NCBI GenBank assembly: GCA_023333565.1
Contig: JAJKFH010003229.1
Span: forward strand, 3,694,001-3,758,000
DNA length: 64,000 nucleotides
Direction: 5' to 3'
Origin: Puffinus mauretanicus
Lineage: Eukaryota > Chordata > Aves > Procellariiformes > Procellariidae
The position numbers and the translations under genes were made by a program. Below, piece after piece: positions 51,635-64,000 of the stretch. Each line of letters starts with the position of its first letter. Position 1 is the first letter of the stretch. Below the pieces are notes generated by a model. It was not told the origin of the DNA and did not search any database. It worked only from the letters and a program-made list of their open reading frames with translations.

Positions 51635-54600
51635 GTAAGTATTGTAGAGTAGTAGGTGCTAATCTAGTACAGGAAAAATGTTGGATAGCTTGTCTCACTG
51701 ACTTATTTTTTGTTTTCCTTGCAATAGAGTCCATGCCGGGTTGTATGTGCGTGGTTTGTATGGATGGGTGTCTGCCTTCCAAACTGACTGTGCTGTAATA
51801 GCAGTTATTACTAATACTGAAACTCTTTGCTTCATCTTACAGTATTTGAAACTATAAGACTGCTGTTACTAACTCTTATTCAGAAGGACAGATTCTTTTT
51901 TAACCATTTGCTAAGTGGAAACCTAATGACTTGCAAATCTGCAGTTTGTTAGTTACCTGCATGCTACTATCAGAAAAGTTGACTGAATGAGCAGAGTTTT
52001 CCATAAGACTATCGTCGTGTTTTTGTCTTGGGATGTAAGGCTTACATTATAACTGATAAACATTCAAAACCTTAGTAAAAGAAGTAGCGTGTTTCCGCTA
52101 GCCAGGAACAACAAGCTGAAAACATACTCTACTACCTTTCCTCCTTTGATTTAGTGCTATTGTACTGTAAGATAAAGTAATAATATACATTATTATCAAA
52201 ATAGTTTATTGCCGTGGAAGCTGATTCTGCTGGGTTTAGAAGTTTATTTTCAAAGTATGTAATAATGATGAAATAGCATTCATCAAATTCACCTTGCGAC
52301 AGTTAATTCCGTTTCACACTTGCTTTTGAACAATGAGATAGCGGTGTCCTTTTATGGTTACTTAAAGTGGCAAGTAATTATTTTTTTTCCTAATGTAGCT
52401 GCATTGGTTATTTTTGATAAGATAAAATGACAAGCTGTGTCATGAGGGATTAACTTAACCTAGTATAGTTGGATGGGTTGACAAAGGTAAAGGGAGAGCG
52501 GTAGGCATGTTTGAGTCACTTAGGCTATAGGCAGTGTTTTCCCTCGATTTCTGCCAAGTCTCTACCTATGGTTGTATCCTCGTTTGAGTGACAAAGCTAT
52601 GGGCTTTACTGGTTGCTATTAGTTTACTGAAGACAACTATGACTGTTCAGATACGGTTTCAGAGACTAAAATTGCTTTCCTCAAAGCTATTATAGTGATC
52701 TGGTCTGTAAGGAAAACATGATAGTCTTTCAAAATATTGTCATGTCTCTCTAATTAACAGTGCAAGGAACTGTCTTTCTAATAGTGACTGGACAATGCTA
52801 GGAGCTTCGTGTCCTTCGCTTGCCTTATGAGAGCAAGAATAAGAAACGGGAGCAGAAACTTTTATTCTCCACAGCCTCTAGAAAAGCTCTGATGAGCCTA
52901 GGGTTTATTGCCTCCAAAGTTAGAGAACCATGCCTTAAAGGAGGTGGTGTAAATATCCACATCCTTCCATATATAGAATCTTGCTCCATAATACTGTAGG
53001 GCAACATTTGGTGCTGCTGAGATCAAGCAGGTTATGGGCCACTTCTCTAATTTTCGTAATTTTAAAGTTAGGGCAGATAATTACCCCCAAATTCCACCAG
53101 GGAAACCCCAAACTGCTGAGTTAAGCTAGCTGTAAGTCCCGGGCATGTGGCTGGCTTAGCAAAAAAACAGAAATCAGGAATCTAACCTTCCCCCTTTTTT
53201 ATCATTTATAACATCCTTCTAACATTTGGGTTGCCTGATACATAATAGATGTGGAGTCTGTGTTACAGCATTTCCCTCCGTGGCAATTTATAGGATATTT
53301 CTCTTTACCCAGCTGCCTGTTTTCTTGACATTTGTAGAAATTGTGCTTCTGAGAGAAGATGCTCCCCCTCTGTTAAATTTAATTTTAATTTGTTGATAGT
53401 TTCATGGAGGAAATTACCACACACGTGTGTGAGTGCTTATAAGTAATCTCATAAACCTTATTTCCATTAAAAAAGCAGAGTAAACTGATCTCTTACTGAT
53501 TTTTTTTTTTAATTTGTTCTCTCCCCCTAAAGAAGTAGAGAAGCCTGCCACCTTTCAGATCTTTTTATATTCTAAGGAGATGATTTATGCAATCATACTT
53601 TGTGTTTATGCATCTCATCTGCTCCTACGGTAACTCCAACTTGATCTAGTTATAAAGGAGTGGAGGCCTCAAAGATATAAAATATCTGCAAGTTCCTGCA
53701 GCTGGTGACTAGATAATAGAGGAAGAACACTGTGAGTGAAGACCTTTGCTGACAAAAAGGCTGCGGGGTGAGATCATGCCCTGTTGGACACGGAAGAAAA
53801 TCACCTTTGGGCTCAGCTTTGGGAAACAAATCTGCAGGAAACCAGGCTTCTGTATTTCAGCTGCTCAGCTCCCAGGCAAAGAAGAAAGAGAAAGGTGCAA
53901 GTGTAGGGTTTGGGATGTGCTTTTTTTTCCCTTCAGCAGGTTAATGTTAAGGCAATTTGAGTTCCCTGGGGTGGCTGTTTATGTAAGACATTTCTAGGCA
54001 GCTTGTCAAAATGGAGTTCTGCTCTATGATTTGTGTCTTTTAAAAAGCCCACATTGGCTGTACTAATTTCTAAACTAAAAGTGTTGGATTTGGTTTTCTG
54101 ATAGCCAGTGAAACTGTTTTTCTTTTTTTTTTTTTTTTGCTTCCTATAAAAATAGACATTTTTCCATGTCAGCAGTCTAGGAGGAATGGAGACTGCGTCA
54201 TCTTGGCACTTTTATTCTTCCTTCTCCAAATACCAGTGGGAGAACAGTGAGTTGCAAGTTATAAAGAAAACACCAAGGGAAATAATTCCACAGTTGGTCA
54301 ATTTTTATCTTGTTTTGAATAAAAGCACTAGTCAAGCAATGAATATACTTTGTAGGTTTTCCTGTCTTTGCATAATATTTACATTCTTATACCTTCAAAA
54401 GCCACTGTTGGGATTATTGTCTTCATGTGCTTGGAAGTATGTAGACGAAATAAGTTCAGCAAGTCCTTGCCCTTTGTGCTGAAGATGAAATGTGGTAATT
54501 TCCCCTCAGATAGCCATAAACATTCCAAGTTTCTAAAAATGTAGGATACTTCCAGGATTACAATAACCGCTGTATTGATTTTCCAGAGGGCCTCTGCTGG

Positions 54601-56952
54601 TTGACTGCAGTGGGACCTCAGCGTTTGTTTAGGTGCTTTGGTGAATCAGCCCGAATGAATCATATGGTTGTCATAACCCCTGGGATGGGATTATAGCTCC
54701 CTAATTCAATTTTGCCTGGTTTTTTTTATTTAATGTGAAACAGAGACCTGAATCTCTGCCCTTTCTTTCCTCTGTTATGTGGCCTGTCCCTGAAGCATTG
54801 TGAGACCATGTTTGTCTCATGAAAATGAATCTAAATCCAGCTATAAAGTAATGGTCTTGCTTTCTATTAATAGCATTGTGCAGCTCTCTCCATTTTGTAT
54901 AAAAATAATAAAAAGCTTAATTGGCCCATGAACTAGTAGGCTATTTAAAAACACATGCACACACACACAAAAGGTGACTGTAAAATTTAACAATAGAAAA
55001 GCTTTTTATAGATTGTTAAAATTTGTTATCCCAGTTCAAAAAAAATCCTAATTGCAGGACTTTAAAAACAGTCAGGAAGTTTCTGTTTATCCCTCAAAAG
55101 TTCAAACTCCCACTGAGACCTGGAGTAGATTTGATTAGCTGCAGTGAATTCCATGAGTCGTATTAAAGCTGGTTTTAAAAGATGAAACCAAAATAGCTCT
55201 GATGGGGAATTCTGTAAATCCAAACTCTTCATTTCTGTCCCAATGGCTTTGAACACTTCAAAACTTCGAGCTTTTCAAAATATCCTTGGACCATGAGCGT
55301 GCTTTTTTTTTTTAACAGAAGTCCCCTAAGTCTCCCTTGAGGAGTTGGGGTTGGCCAGTAGCACCCCGTCACTTTTTCCCATAATAATTTTGGGAAGAGC
55401 AGGTCAGAATATTGGCCCTCACATGCTAATTTACCGTCCTCTGAATTAAAGCTCAGTAAAACTTTTTTAACAGAGGAAGAATAAAATAAGCTGACCCTCC
55501 ACATTCTTATTTCTCAGTAGTTCAGCCAAAACTCAGCTTTCTGATAAGACTCCGGCTGGGTCAGCTCTAGTTTTAGGTTTAAAAAGAGCTGGAGTAATTC
55601 CCCCTAATCTCTTTGTGGCTCTGATGACAACACGTTCTGAACTTTTTCACAAAGAAACACCTAATCAAACATATTGGACCTGTTTCAAAGAACACAATGT
55701 TTTCTGTCCTTTCAGATGGAAGATTTATTTTATCTTGGTCAATATTTGTCTCTAGAGTCAATGACCCTTCTTTTTCACCTCAGTCTAAGTGAGTAGCCGG
55801 TTATGAATTCAGGGCATTTCTCCACTTGTGCCCTGCAGAACACCCAGCCTTTTCAAGGCTTTAACTGGGACGTTCACCACCGCCACACTGATCCCAGGAA
55901 GGAGCATTTTTGAAACAGCGACCAAATGTGCTACCAGGGTAGGAGCAGATTCATGCCATCTAACCGCGAGCCCATAACTGAGGCAGTCATTTCAGCAGCA
56001 CCGTAGCCTTCATTCATGAAAGAGCAACTCCCTTTTCTCCCCCGACCAGCTTATACCCCATTAGCTTTGGTCACCCAGATCAGGGATCAGTTCATCTTTT
56101 TTTTCTTTTATTAATTAAAAAAAAAAAGTTTTCATCTGAATCGGGGATAACAGCAGTGGCAGGGTCTTAGGCTGGTTCAAACCCATACTTAGGTGCTAGG
56201 AATCCACTTAGTTGTTCCTTGAAGAAACCACTTAGTCCTGATAAAGTAGGCTGCATTTTGAACTATTTTATGTTGATTACAGAAGTATTGCAGCTGAACA
56301 GGGGAAGGTTCACATTCTCTTCCACTGGAGTGATGTGCTGTGAGGGTCACAGGCACTTTTCAACAAGTTTTCTTTGGTATTTCTCTTGGTAGAAAATGTT
56401 TTCAAGGCTAGAATTCCCTCCCTAAAAGCATCATCTTAGAGATCATGGATTGTTGTACTTTTTCACCTAAAAGCAGGATTTGGCTACACACTGAGGGGTG
56501 ATGGCTCAGTCTTGAGTATTGCACTGCTTACTGCACTGTGATTTTGTAAAAGAAACTGCAAAGAACTTAAACTGTGAAAACCATCAGTGCTCAGTATTAC
56601 CTTTTAAATATACACATAGTGCTAGATTTTTTTCCCCAACCTCTCCCCCAGCCCTGGCCATGCACTGTTACAATAAACTGCTAGGAGGCTCTTAAGACTT
56701 TTAACAAATTGGCACTCAGATTGCTCTTTCTCAAGGGTTTAATGAAATTGAATTAATAAAATGACACACCTTTCTTAGAGATCATAAACTATATTGCTGT
56801 GTTTTATATTTGCTATGGTACCAGTGACAGAATTACTGTGTTGTGTCCACAGATTCTATTGTCATAGCCTTTTGGGTTGGGCTTGCTGCGTTTGTGACGT
56901 TTCTTTTCCTTATTTTACTGTATATGTCCCGCTCTGGATCAACTCCAGTAAA
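51529..56952 (+). CDS. MRAP: MRAP, melanocortin-2 receptor accessory protein (partial: two coding exons found)
   Basis: Small single-pass membrane protein that forms antiparallel homodimers, binds MC2R in the endoplasmic reticulum and is needed for its surface expression and ACTH response, mainly in adrenal cortex. Two exons join in phase to give residues 1-68: MANRTNSSEYFWSYEYYWDY start, the juxtamembrane IDPIPVD...LKVNKYS motif, and the transmembrane helix at about residues 37-60. Two N-glycosylation sequons are visible (N3-R-T and N6-S-S). The WDYI at 18-21 corresponds to the human LDYL involved in dual topology. After the helix the last codon is split (AA), so a further exon must supply the cytoplasmic tail. 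I could not find it before 64,000; the tail is poorly conserved and may lie outside the window. Confidence 0.93.
51635..56852 (+). other. MRAP: MRAP intron
   Basis: AT-rich intron bounded by GTAAGT and CCACAG. I see poly-T runs (for example 54,122-54,138) and a short CA tract near 54,955-54,970, but no other gene or full repeat element. Confidence 0.85.
56853..56952 (+). CDS. MRAP: MRAP transmembrane exon
   Basis: A 100-nt exon from acceptor TGTCCACAG to donor GTAAGT. It completes Y36 and codes SIVIAFWVGLAAFVTFLFLI and the rest of the helix (LLYMS), then RSGSTPV and two bases. Human has SIVIAFWVSLAAFVVLLFLI, so the match is strong. The intron before it is 5,218 nt. Reading on past the donor gives a TAA within two codons. 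Confidence 0.94.
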
Positions 56953-57079
56953 GTAAGTACAACCAGAGGTAAAGTAAGTATAGATAGTGCGATAAAATAA
57001 TCTGCATGAAACGTTCATTCAGTGCTTCAAGTGATCCAGCAATTACAACATTTATAATTGCACACAGAGATGACACTTT
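56953..57079 (+). other. MRAP: Presumed start of next MRAP intron
   Basis: Follows the GTAAGT donor. Nothing recognisable before the CR1 remnant. Confidence 0.6.
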
Positions 57080-57975
57080 TTATGTTATTACTTGGTTTGA
57101 GTGTCTCTCAACCCGTGGCTATTCACTGTTTGTATTAATCACCCGGATAAAAATAAATCCATATCTGATGAGGTTTGCAGGTGACAGAAAGATGGGGGAA
57201 CAGTAAACCACGAGGATCGGCAGAGCAGGCTGGACTGCTTGGTATGATGGCAAACAACAGGCATTTTAGTTATGCCAGCTATCCAGGTCGCATACTATGG
57301 AAGTAAGAGTGTCTGCTTTACACACAGAATGGGAAAGTACCTCTTGTAAACCACATCTGAGAAGGAAGTAGGAATCATGGTGGTAAAACAGGTGAACACA
57401 AGCTCCCAAAGCAATTCTGTGAGCCTTGATCAAATTAAGAGAAAATTTATTAGTGAAGTCAGGAAAATAATAGTATGTGTGCCATTGCTTAGATCATTCC
57501 AAGAATGTTGTACTTATGTTAGAACACACTCTTTAAAAGGGGTTTTAAGGAAATTGGGCAGAATCGGGAAAAAACTGGTTTGAGTTCCAGAAACACATCC
57601 TATAGTGAGAGAAATCAACTCAAATCAATTAGTTTCTCAAGGAGCAGTGGCTCAAAGGTGCTCCTGGTGAACTGTCTGCATCTTTTAGAACACTAGTGTC
57701 CAATTCAAGAGCCCCATGGTAACTATCAAATGGTAAAGTACCGTACTAAAATGCAATGGCTGGAAGCTGATGCTACACAAACTCAGATGTACCACATATT
57801 TTAAATGAGGGTAATGATACACTGGAACAATTTAGAGTAGAATATTAAATGGGTTACGATTAATTCTTTTTTTACTTGATGACTGAACATCTGAAAAACA
57901 TGCAAACATTACTGTGAGGAGCCTATGGTCTATCATTCTCTGGCCTGTTACGCAGAAGGTTAGGCAAGCTTCTTT
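57080..57975 (+). mobile_element. Ancient CR1 LINE fragment, 3' half of ORF2 to near the 3' end
   Basis: Degraded non-LTR retrotransposon in the plus orientation. Recognised from several short matches, in the right order, to the turtle/crocodile-type CR1 consensus: TGATGAGGTTTGCAGGTGAC near 57,160 (protein MRFAGDRK, the counterpart of KFADDTK in the reverse transcriptase), ATCATGGTGG...CAAGCTCCCA near 57,375-57,408, CAATGGCTGGAAGCTGA near 57,754, AGGGTAATGATACACTGGAACAATTTA near 57,808, and CCTGTTACGCAGAAGGTTAGGC near 57,945. Frames are broken by many stops and indels, so it is long dead. It lies in a presumed MRAP intron. The left edge is approximate. Confidence 0.75.
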
Positions 57976-60900
57976 GTTGCCTAAAATAAGTGTATGACTC
58001 AGTCCTTAAGCACTTTTAAGTTCTTGTAGGTTAAATTAACTCAGTGAAATTATTGATTTATAATTGGCTGAAGATCTGGGCAAATTTTCCTTTTTTTTTT
58101 TATTTTGTTTTGTTTTGTTTTGCGAAATCTGGCAGGAGTATGACAATACCTTCCTTCCCAAAGATGGCCCGTATCTGAACTTCTGTCCTTCAGCATAGTA
58201 AGCCCATGGTAAAACTACAAATACACTTAGAGAGAGTATTAATCAGCTAGAAGTGTGGTTGTGAAATGACTTGAAACACCTGCCAACCATGGATGTGTAG
58301 CATTCGCAGTACCAGTCAGCTTAGGAGTGAGACAACATGGTCAAACTGGGTTTTCTGTTGGGGCAGAATCTCCTGGAATTAGCCTCAGGCCATTTCATTA
58401 GTGATTGAAGTTTACAGGTGTGATTCTGTCACTCTCACCTGAGTACCGTAATTTAAATTCCAGTAGAGCATTAGGGAGCATTATTTAGCATTAGGGAGAC
58501 AGAGTTGGGTCGGAGCTAGCGAGTAGCCCCGTAAAGCATAACAGCATCTTCAGACTCAGAGTGTGTGCAGTGTATCTAGCTCTGCAGAAAGAGATCCCGG
58601 AGCCATGTGTTTGTGTCATCCAGATTGTTTTTACAGCTGGGCTTGACAAAACAGGGAGATATCCTCCAGTGGCAGATAGATGGAATAGCCAATCTATTCT
58701 AGTAGGGTGTTTCCACCTGAAACCTCCATGACTGAAAAGAGAGGCTGCATAAATACCTCACTGTTGACAGGCATGTCCCCAGTCTCCTAAAAGATTATAG
58801 GCCCTGTCCTGTGAAGGTAGCTGTAGTGGATGTGCCTGATGGAGACGCAGCGCCCGCTGACGTGCAGCACCCACGTGTTGAATGGAAATGTAGTTCTAAC
58901 GCTGCCTGTGATTTTGAACTTTGTCTAAGGACAGGTGTCTGTTTGCAGCTTTCTACATTTGGTTTACTTTGTTTGCTGCTAGTTTTTCTGGCAAACACGT
59001 TTTATGCAAACAAGGATGCATTTGCCCACTGCTCCTCCTAATCTGATCACGACGCAGAAAATTCAGCTCAGGAGATTAGGCAGAGGTTCAAGATTAGGTC
59101 ACAAACAAGCAGAGGGAAACGAGTATAATATGGCAGTAAAAAGGAGCGCTAATATTCTAATTTATTGGCACCCTAAGGCCTCTGGCATGCTCACAAAAGG
59201 TAACAACAACAAGAAAAAAGGCAACTTGCCCAAATAAAGCACAAAGCAGGAGGCAAGCTAACAATACAAGAAACACATGGAAATGGACATAAAATTACAG
59301 GGTAACAGAGGCATGTTCCCATTAATTTACTGTTCCTAAAAAACTGGCAGAAGTCTATATACATGAAAATCTCAGAGTGTTCGGAAGACTTAAACAAAAG
59401 TATTAATTTTTTTAAATTTTTCACTTTTACATCATGTTACTGAGTGAAATACTTGGCTTAAAAATATCTATATTTATCCCTAATATGTTCAGTTTTGCCC
59501 ATCGAAAGAGCTATTGTGAACAAGGCAAGTCTAGGAATGTTTTGTGTAGAGCCCAGGAATCATTAATGGCAAGCAGTATTGGATGAGATTTGTTTAGGCT
59601 TTGAAATCATCCTGTTCTATCATTTTTCTAGGCTTGCGACATACTGTAAGAAAACAATTTCAGGACTGAAGAGACTATTCAACACACACCTTCCAAACTT
59701 GCCCTTTTTGATTGAGTTCCATTTGGTTTTTAACCCCCACTCCAATTATACTTCTCCCAATTCCAGCAATAGAACGAAGTAGGGTGCCCGAAAGAAGTTT
59801 TTCCTCTTAACTTCCACCATCCTCCCCTGGCATCTTCTTTGTTATGTATTCCATCCGTTACCCTTGGCATTACGATCATCTGATTTCTGTATTTAAATCT
59901 CCTGTCTCTTTTCCCGTGATAATTCTGATACGTTCACCCAACAAACGTACATACACGTCACTGGTCAAGGCTGGAGAACTTTTGCCTTCACTGTTTCTGT
60001 GCTCATCCATCTCTCTGTCAAGCCCAGGGGCATATAGGGCAGCATGTACTCTTCCAGCTTGCTCAACCGCCTGGTGAAACAAGTGTGCTTTCAAGTCTGG
60101 CAGTTCGTAAGAGCGTATCTTCTTGCTTCAGTTGACCGTCGAGCAAACCCCCACCGCCGCATGTCAGCTGTCTTTATCGTCAGCTGGATCTCTGTGGGGT
60201 CCCTGAAGGTTCCATTTTGGCCTGGTATAACAGGCAGTGGTTATACCTCTTCCACCACTGTGTACACCAAGGTCTTACTATTTTGGCAAGAGCATGCCAT
60301 CTACCACAGTATAGTCTGCTGATTTTTACCTGCATACCCGCACAGAAAAGAAGCCACTGTCAAAGTGTCTTCTGAAAGGCACATGCAACAACTAGATCTA
60401 CTTATGCCACAGCATAATCCTTAGGCACTGAGAGGTCCTGGACCTGAATCCATGATCTGATTGCACCACACTCTTCTCTGCAATACAAAGTAATTTGGTG
60501 CCAAGTCAGATGAGTGAGTTCGGGAGAGGGGGGAGGGCTGATGTTTGCAAGAGGGCTGCAGCAAGGAATCGATGTCCCAGTCCCTTTTGTCACCATTACG
60601 CTATCCCCACAGAAATAGAAAAAGGGTTTGAGGCATGGGACCAATTATTTCAAACCCACTAGCATGCCAAGGCAGTTGATTACCACACTGCTGTAATCAA
60701 GAGCCAGTATTAACATTTGCTTCGACTATGTTTCTTACCATCCAAAATGATACAGAAAAATAAGGGTTAGTGGCTGGAGACAGTTCGCGGCCAAGGCTGG
60801 AACTTCATGCAGTGGAAGCGGGGCAGGAAAAGTTCCTTCCTGGACCTCTCAAGAGGACACCCTTGTTTTCCATGCATTTCACTAGAGGCTGTGCATTCCT

Positions 60901-63769
60901 GACAGCCGTGACTGAGACCGCTGTGGACATCCAAAATCTTTTGGCTCTCACTTTCCTACCGGACAGTGTAATGTAGAAAAACAAATAAACTGGGTACCCA
61001 GAGAGTTGGAAGATCTGCATGTCTCATCCCTTGTCCACATTTCTTGCTGTCATAGTAGCCTCAGAGAGGCTCAGTCAAGGGACTCTGGACTCCTTGGCAG
61101 CATGAGCCTTGCTGGCTTCAGACAGATTTCTTGCAATAAGAAACCCAATTCAGTGTTTAGATATTTTTTTCCCCTGACTACCACCAGCTTTTAGCCAACA
61201 TTTCTCGGGCATATGGTAACACAGTTTGAGGATACCACTTGACAAACAGAAATGTGGGAGTTGGCTTGAAAACACTTGTTCTACAGCCAGCTTTCTTCTC
61301 AGTTTGCAGGTGAGAGTTTCCTTCATGGACAGACTGTACAATGTCCATGTGCTCTTTCAATTTTTTGCTCCATCCAGATCAATTGCAACAGCTGCTTCAT
61401 TCCTGGAACTGGGGAACTAATTTGGATATTTGACAGCTCAGGGGTTTTGGTCCCTAGGACAGAAAAAAAATCTATAGCAATATCCTAGATCTCACATGAG
61501 GGCAGATAGTTTTCAGAGGGTTTTTTTTTTTAGCTTACCTTCAAGATATTGTAATATTCATTAGTGAACAATATAACCACCATATATTACAATAACAAAA
61601 AAGTACCTATTGGGGTACATGAAGGCAGTGAATCTGACACTTAAGGCACCATATTCCTCCAGATGACAGTAAGACATGTCATAGCTCTACTTGGGCATGC
61701 TACCTTGTCTTTGGGGAGAAGTTGTCCTTTTTAATACTATAGGAAGATCTTCATGAGAGGTGCTTCTCTGGCTAAGCAGACCACGCTCTTTTCTTCTGTT
61801 TTCTTAAGGCAGCTGCTCCTGTTCTCTACTTTCTTCAGCCCTCTCTCTCCTATCACAGTAGGCTGTTTCCTGGAATCAAGGTAATTCGTCTGTCTGTAAA
61901 CTCACTTAAGATATACTCAACTGCGGTCTCTACCTACCATCTCTCACTAGCGGTAATCACGGATTCTCACACCCAGGTATCTTGAACTTCCTAGCCAAGA
62001 TTGGCTAAGAGCTCAGAAAGAACCCAGTTTCTCAGTGGTGCTTAAATCTCACGGTCGGGACTCTCACAAGACCAATATTTGAGGTCTACATGACTTGTCT
62101 GCATAGATTACAGCATCATTCCTTGCGTCAGAAGAAGCTGAGACAGCGAAGTCTTTACAGCTGGCTTCCCATATACAGTGTTCCTGGGGACCTATCCCAG
62201 TTTCTCCCCATTACAGTTTCGGAATTTAATCTCAAACAGCAGATAATAAATCTTGCTATTCTCAAGCCTCTGGTTTCAAGGAATAAAGCTGTCTTTCACA
62301 CCTCCATCGTTAGAACTTTTTATGTTGACAGAACCAGCTCCCTTTGATGTGAGCAGCTGTCAGACCCCCAGGAGCAGCGGCTGTAAAAATGGTTAGCTAG
62401 GAACTGTCAAAGCCTGTTACAGGACTTCAGTCACCAGAGCTCAAATTACAGTGTCTCCACAGGAAGTGTCTCACTCCTGTCATCTAAAGAAACATGCTCC
62501 ATACTTTTTAGCAGGTATCACGCCACTGGAGAGAGGCCTGGGATTGGTATCACACTTGGTAGGGTGGTGCTGAGGTTGGTCAGAGATAACTGATCTCCAA
62601 GTGACAACTAACGGGCTGGGGTTTTGTTTAGCACCAGCCACTGTGTGAATGTATGTGTGAACTCAAAGCGAGGAATAGAGGTTGTTTACCATAGCCAGTG
62701 TCCCTCCAGAAGTCCCATGCACTGACACTCCGCAGTTGAGAGGATCCCGTTTGCTGGGTGTGAGGTCAGAACATGCCCTCTGCGGCTGCTGCTCAGACAT
62801 TCTCCAAGTCTGGTTCCACCAGGCAAACATCCATCCAGGTGGGCTGTGCAGTGGACTGCACTGCTCAGGTACTGGGAAGCAGGCTGGCTGTGTTAGCATT
62901 AAGGTGCTCTCCGTTGCTTTCCAAAGTTCTTCCTAGTTCTTGCCCTTTCTTCTACAAACCGAAACGATGGGCCTTTTTGTTTTCAAACTGCTAAATGGTT
63001 TTAAGTGTCACAAAAAGGCTTCCAGCTAATACTGAGTAGACAGACATTTACAAGTGACAATCAAAAGAGTGAAGTAACTCTTGAGCCATGCGTTCAAATA
63101 GTGTCCTATGAACAACCGTATCATCAAATCCAGTATTATCTCCTCAAAGGGTGCAGAATGCTCGGTCAGGCAGGCTGAGATTATGTCAGCTCGCTCTCGA
63201 GGGACATAAACCAAACCACAGACAGCTCCTGCACTGGAGGAGATTTGAGAGTGCTGGCAACTGAGAGCAGGGATGCAGGCTCCGAAGCCTTTGCCCGGGT
63301 GCTATACCTCTGCAGAGGAGAACAAGTTCTTGTATTTATTAAGTTGGTCGGTATTTCTTATTTCTCTGCCTAGTTAAATCACAATGCCTTGGCATTGTGT
63401 CTTGGCTTAACTGATAAACTTCTTCAATAAAATTAGAGCTAAACATGTATTTGCGTTTAAAAAATATTATAGTTGTTCATTAATGAAGAATGCCAAAAAG
63501 TGATCGCTGTGGATAGATCGTGTGATAAATATATGAAATTTTGGAATCATAATATCACCTACTCCAGGCTTTCAAAGATCATGTCTGTCCCCAGAAATCC
63601 AAAAATACAAAATATCAGCTCTACTTTTTTTTTCTGAATATCTCAAGCTTTCCTGTACGCCACAATTCACTGTCTTTAGGGAGAATAGTTTATGAAAAAC
63701 CTGCAGTTCTTAATGAAAAATATTATTGCCAGTGTTGAGACTTATATTTAATATATTAATATTCTTTGA
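57976..63769. other. Non-coding, presumed MRAP intron or 3' flank
   Basis: No exon could be supported. The missing MRAP tail exon may be here but was not recognised, and no URB1 exon was seen. Contains a (TTTTG)n tract at 58,091-58,122. Several open frames of 60-90 codons (for example 58,811-59,041 on plus, 63,026-63,214 on minus) have no family resemblance and no convincing pair of splice sites. Confidence 0.6.
58091..58122. repeat. Poly-T then (TTTTG)n simple repeat
   Basis: A run of T followed by four TTTTG-type units. No tail of a named element was recognised beside it. Confidence 0.85.
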
Positions 63770-64000
63770 ATAAGTCCATCTTAACTAGCTATCCAGTCTG
63801 TGCTGTATGACTGTTTGCTCCTCCTTGTATCACTGTATCTTTTTCTGCATCTTTCATTCAGGATGACTTTACATTTACTTCCAGATCACTGATGAAAATG
63901 CTGAACAGAATTGGGTGCTTATGGAGCCCTGCTAGAAACAGGCACAGTCGGAGATCATTCTCCAGTTACTCTTTGAGAAGCCTAATTCACTTAACACCTG
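63770..64000 (-). mobile_element. Degraded CR1 LINE reverse-transcriptase fragment, cut by window edge
   Basis: Read on the minus strand, 63,880-63,920 codes ILFSIFISDLE, the counterpart of LFNIFINDL in the CR1 reverse-transcriptase domain. The plus-strand wording (CCAGATCACTGATGAAAATG, CTGAACAGAATTGGG, TGGAGCCCTGCTAG) is the common antisense form of this CR1 segment in amniotes. Stops interrupt the frame downstream, so it is inactive. The left limit is uncertain and it continues past 64,000. Confidence 0.65.

Noticed and set aside
63026..63214. 62-codon minus-strand ORF as a possible URB1 3' exon
   Set aside because: Orientation fits, but I saw no similarity I could vouch for and no clear splice sites.
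1..64000. Prokaryotic-type systems, CRISPR arrays, tRNA or rRNA genes
   Set aside because: No direct-repeat/spacer array, no tRNA-like fold noticed and no operon-like ORF layout; the window is vertebrate nuclear DNA.

Overview
The window looks like nuclear DNA from a bird. There is no operon structure. Genes are split by GT-AG introns, and most of the sequence is AT-rich and non-coding. A CR1 LINE 3' end with the avian octamer tail (ACAGAATC repeats) lies at 28,610-28,900. Two genes could be identified by reading their spliced protein: MIS18A (minus strand, 5 coding exons, complete) and MRAP (plus strand, two coding exons found, 3' end missing). Human chromosome 21q22.11 has the order HUNK - MIS18A - MRAP - URB1 with the same MIS18A/MRAP orientations, so this is the syntenic segment. 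HUNK and URB1 were not found here.

Layout. 1-46,900 is a long intergenic stretch, expected to be the HUNK-MIS18A gap. It contains a 42-bp minisatellite (15,285-15,488), a young-looking CR1 3' end (about 28.6-28.9 kb), two weak MIR-like SINE remnants, AT-rich homeodomain/POU-motif patches that look like candidate conserved non-coding elements, and several GC-rich but CpG-poor segments where long ORFs arise by composition. One orphan 88-codon open exon with canonical splice sites on both sides lies on the minus strand at 8,778-9,041; I could not assign it to a gene.

46,965-50,373 holds MIS18A, from its likely poly(A) signal to its ATG, reading leftward. About 49,730-50,870 is a CpG island that covers MIS18A exons 1-2 and runs toward MRAP. 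MRAP's first coding exon begins at 51,529, so the two genes are head to head with about 1.16 kb between start codons. MRAP's transmembrane exon is at 56,853-56,952. 57,080-57,975 is a decayed ancient CR1 of the turtle/crocodile type inside the presumed next MRAP intron, and another decayed CR1 runs off the right edge on the minus strand.

The two genes are functionally unrelated. MIS18A acts in centromere licensing for CENP-A deposition. MRAP is the accessory protein that brings the ACTH receptor MC2R to the cell surface. Their link is positional, through a shared promoter region. I found no operon, CRISPR array, phage or other prokaryote-type system, and nothing that qualifies as a new multi-gene system. 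The most useful items for follow-up are the orphan exon, the MRAP stop codon built into a splice donor, the altered cysteine pair in MIS18A, and the minisatellite.
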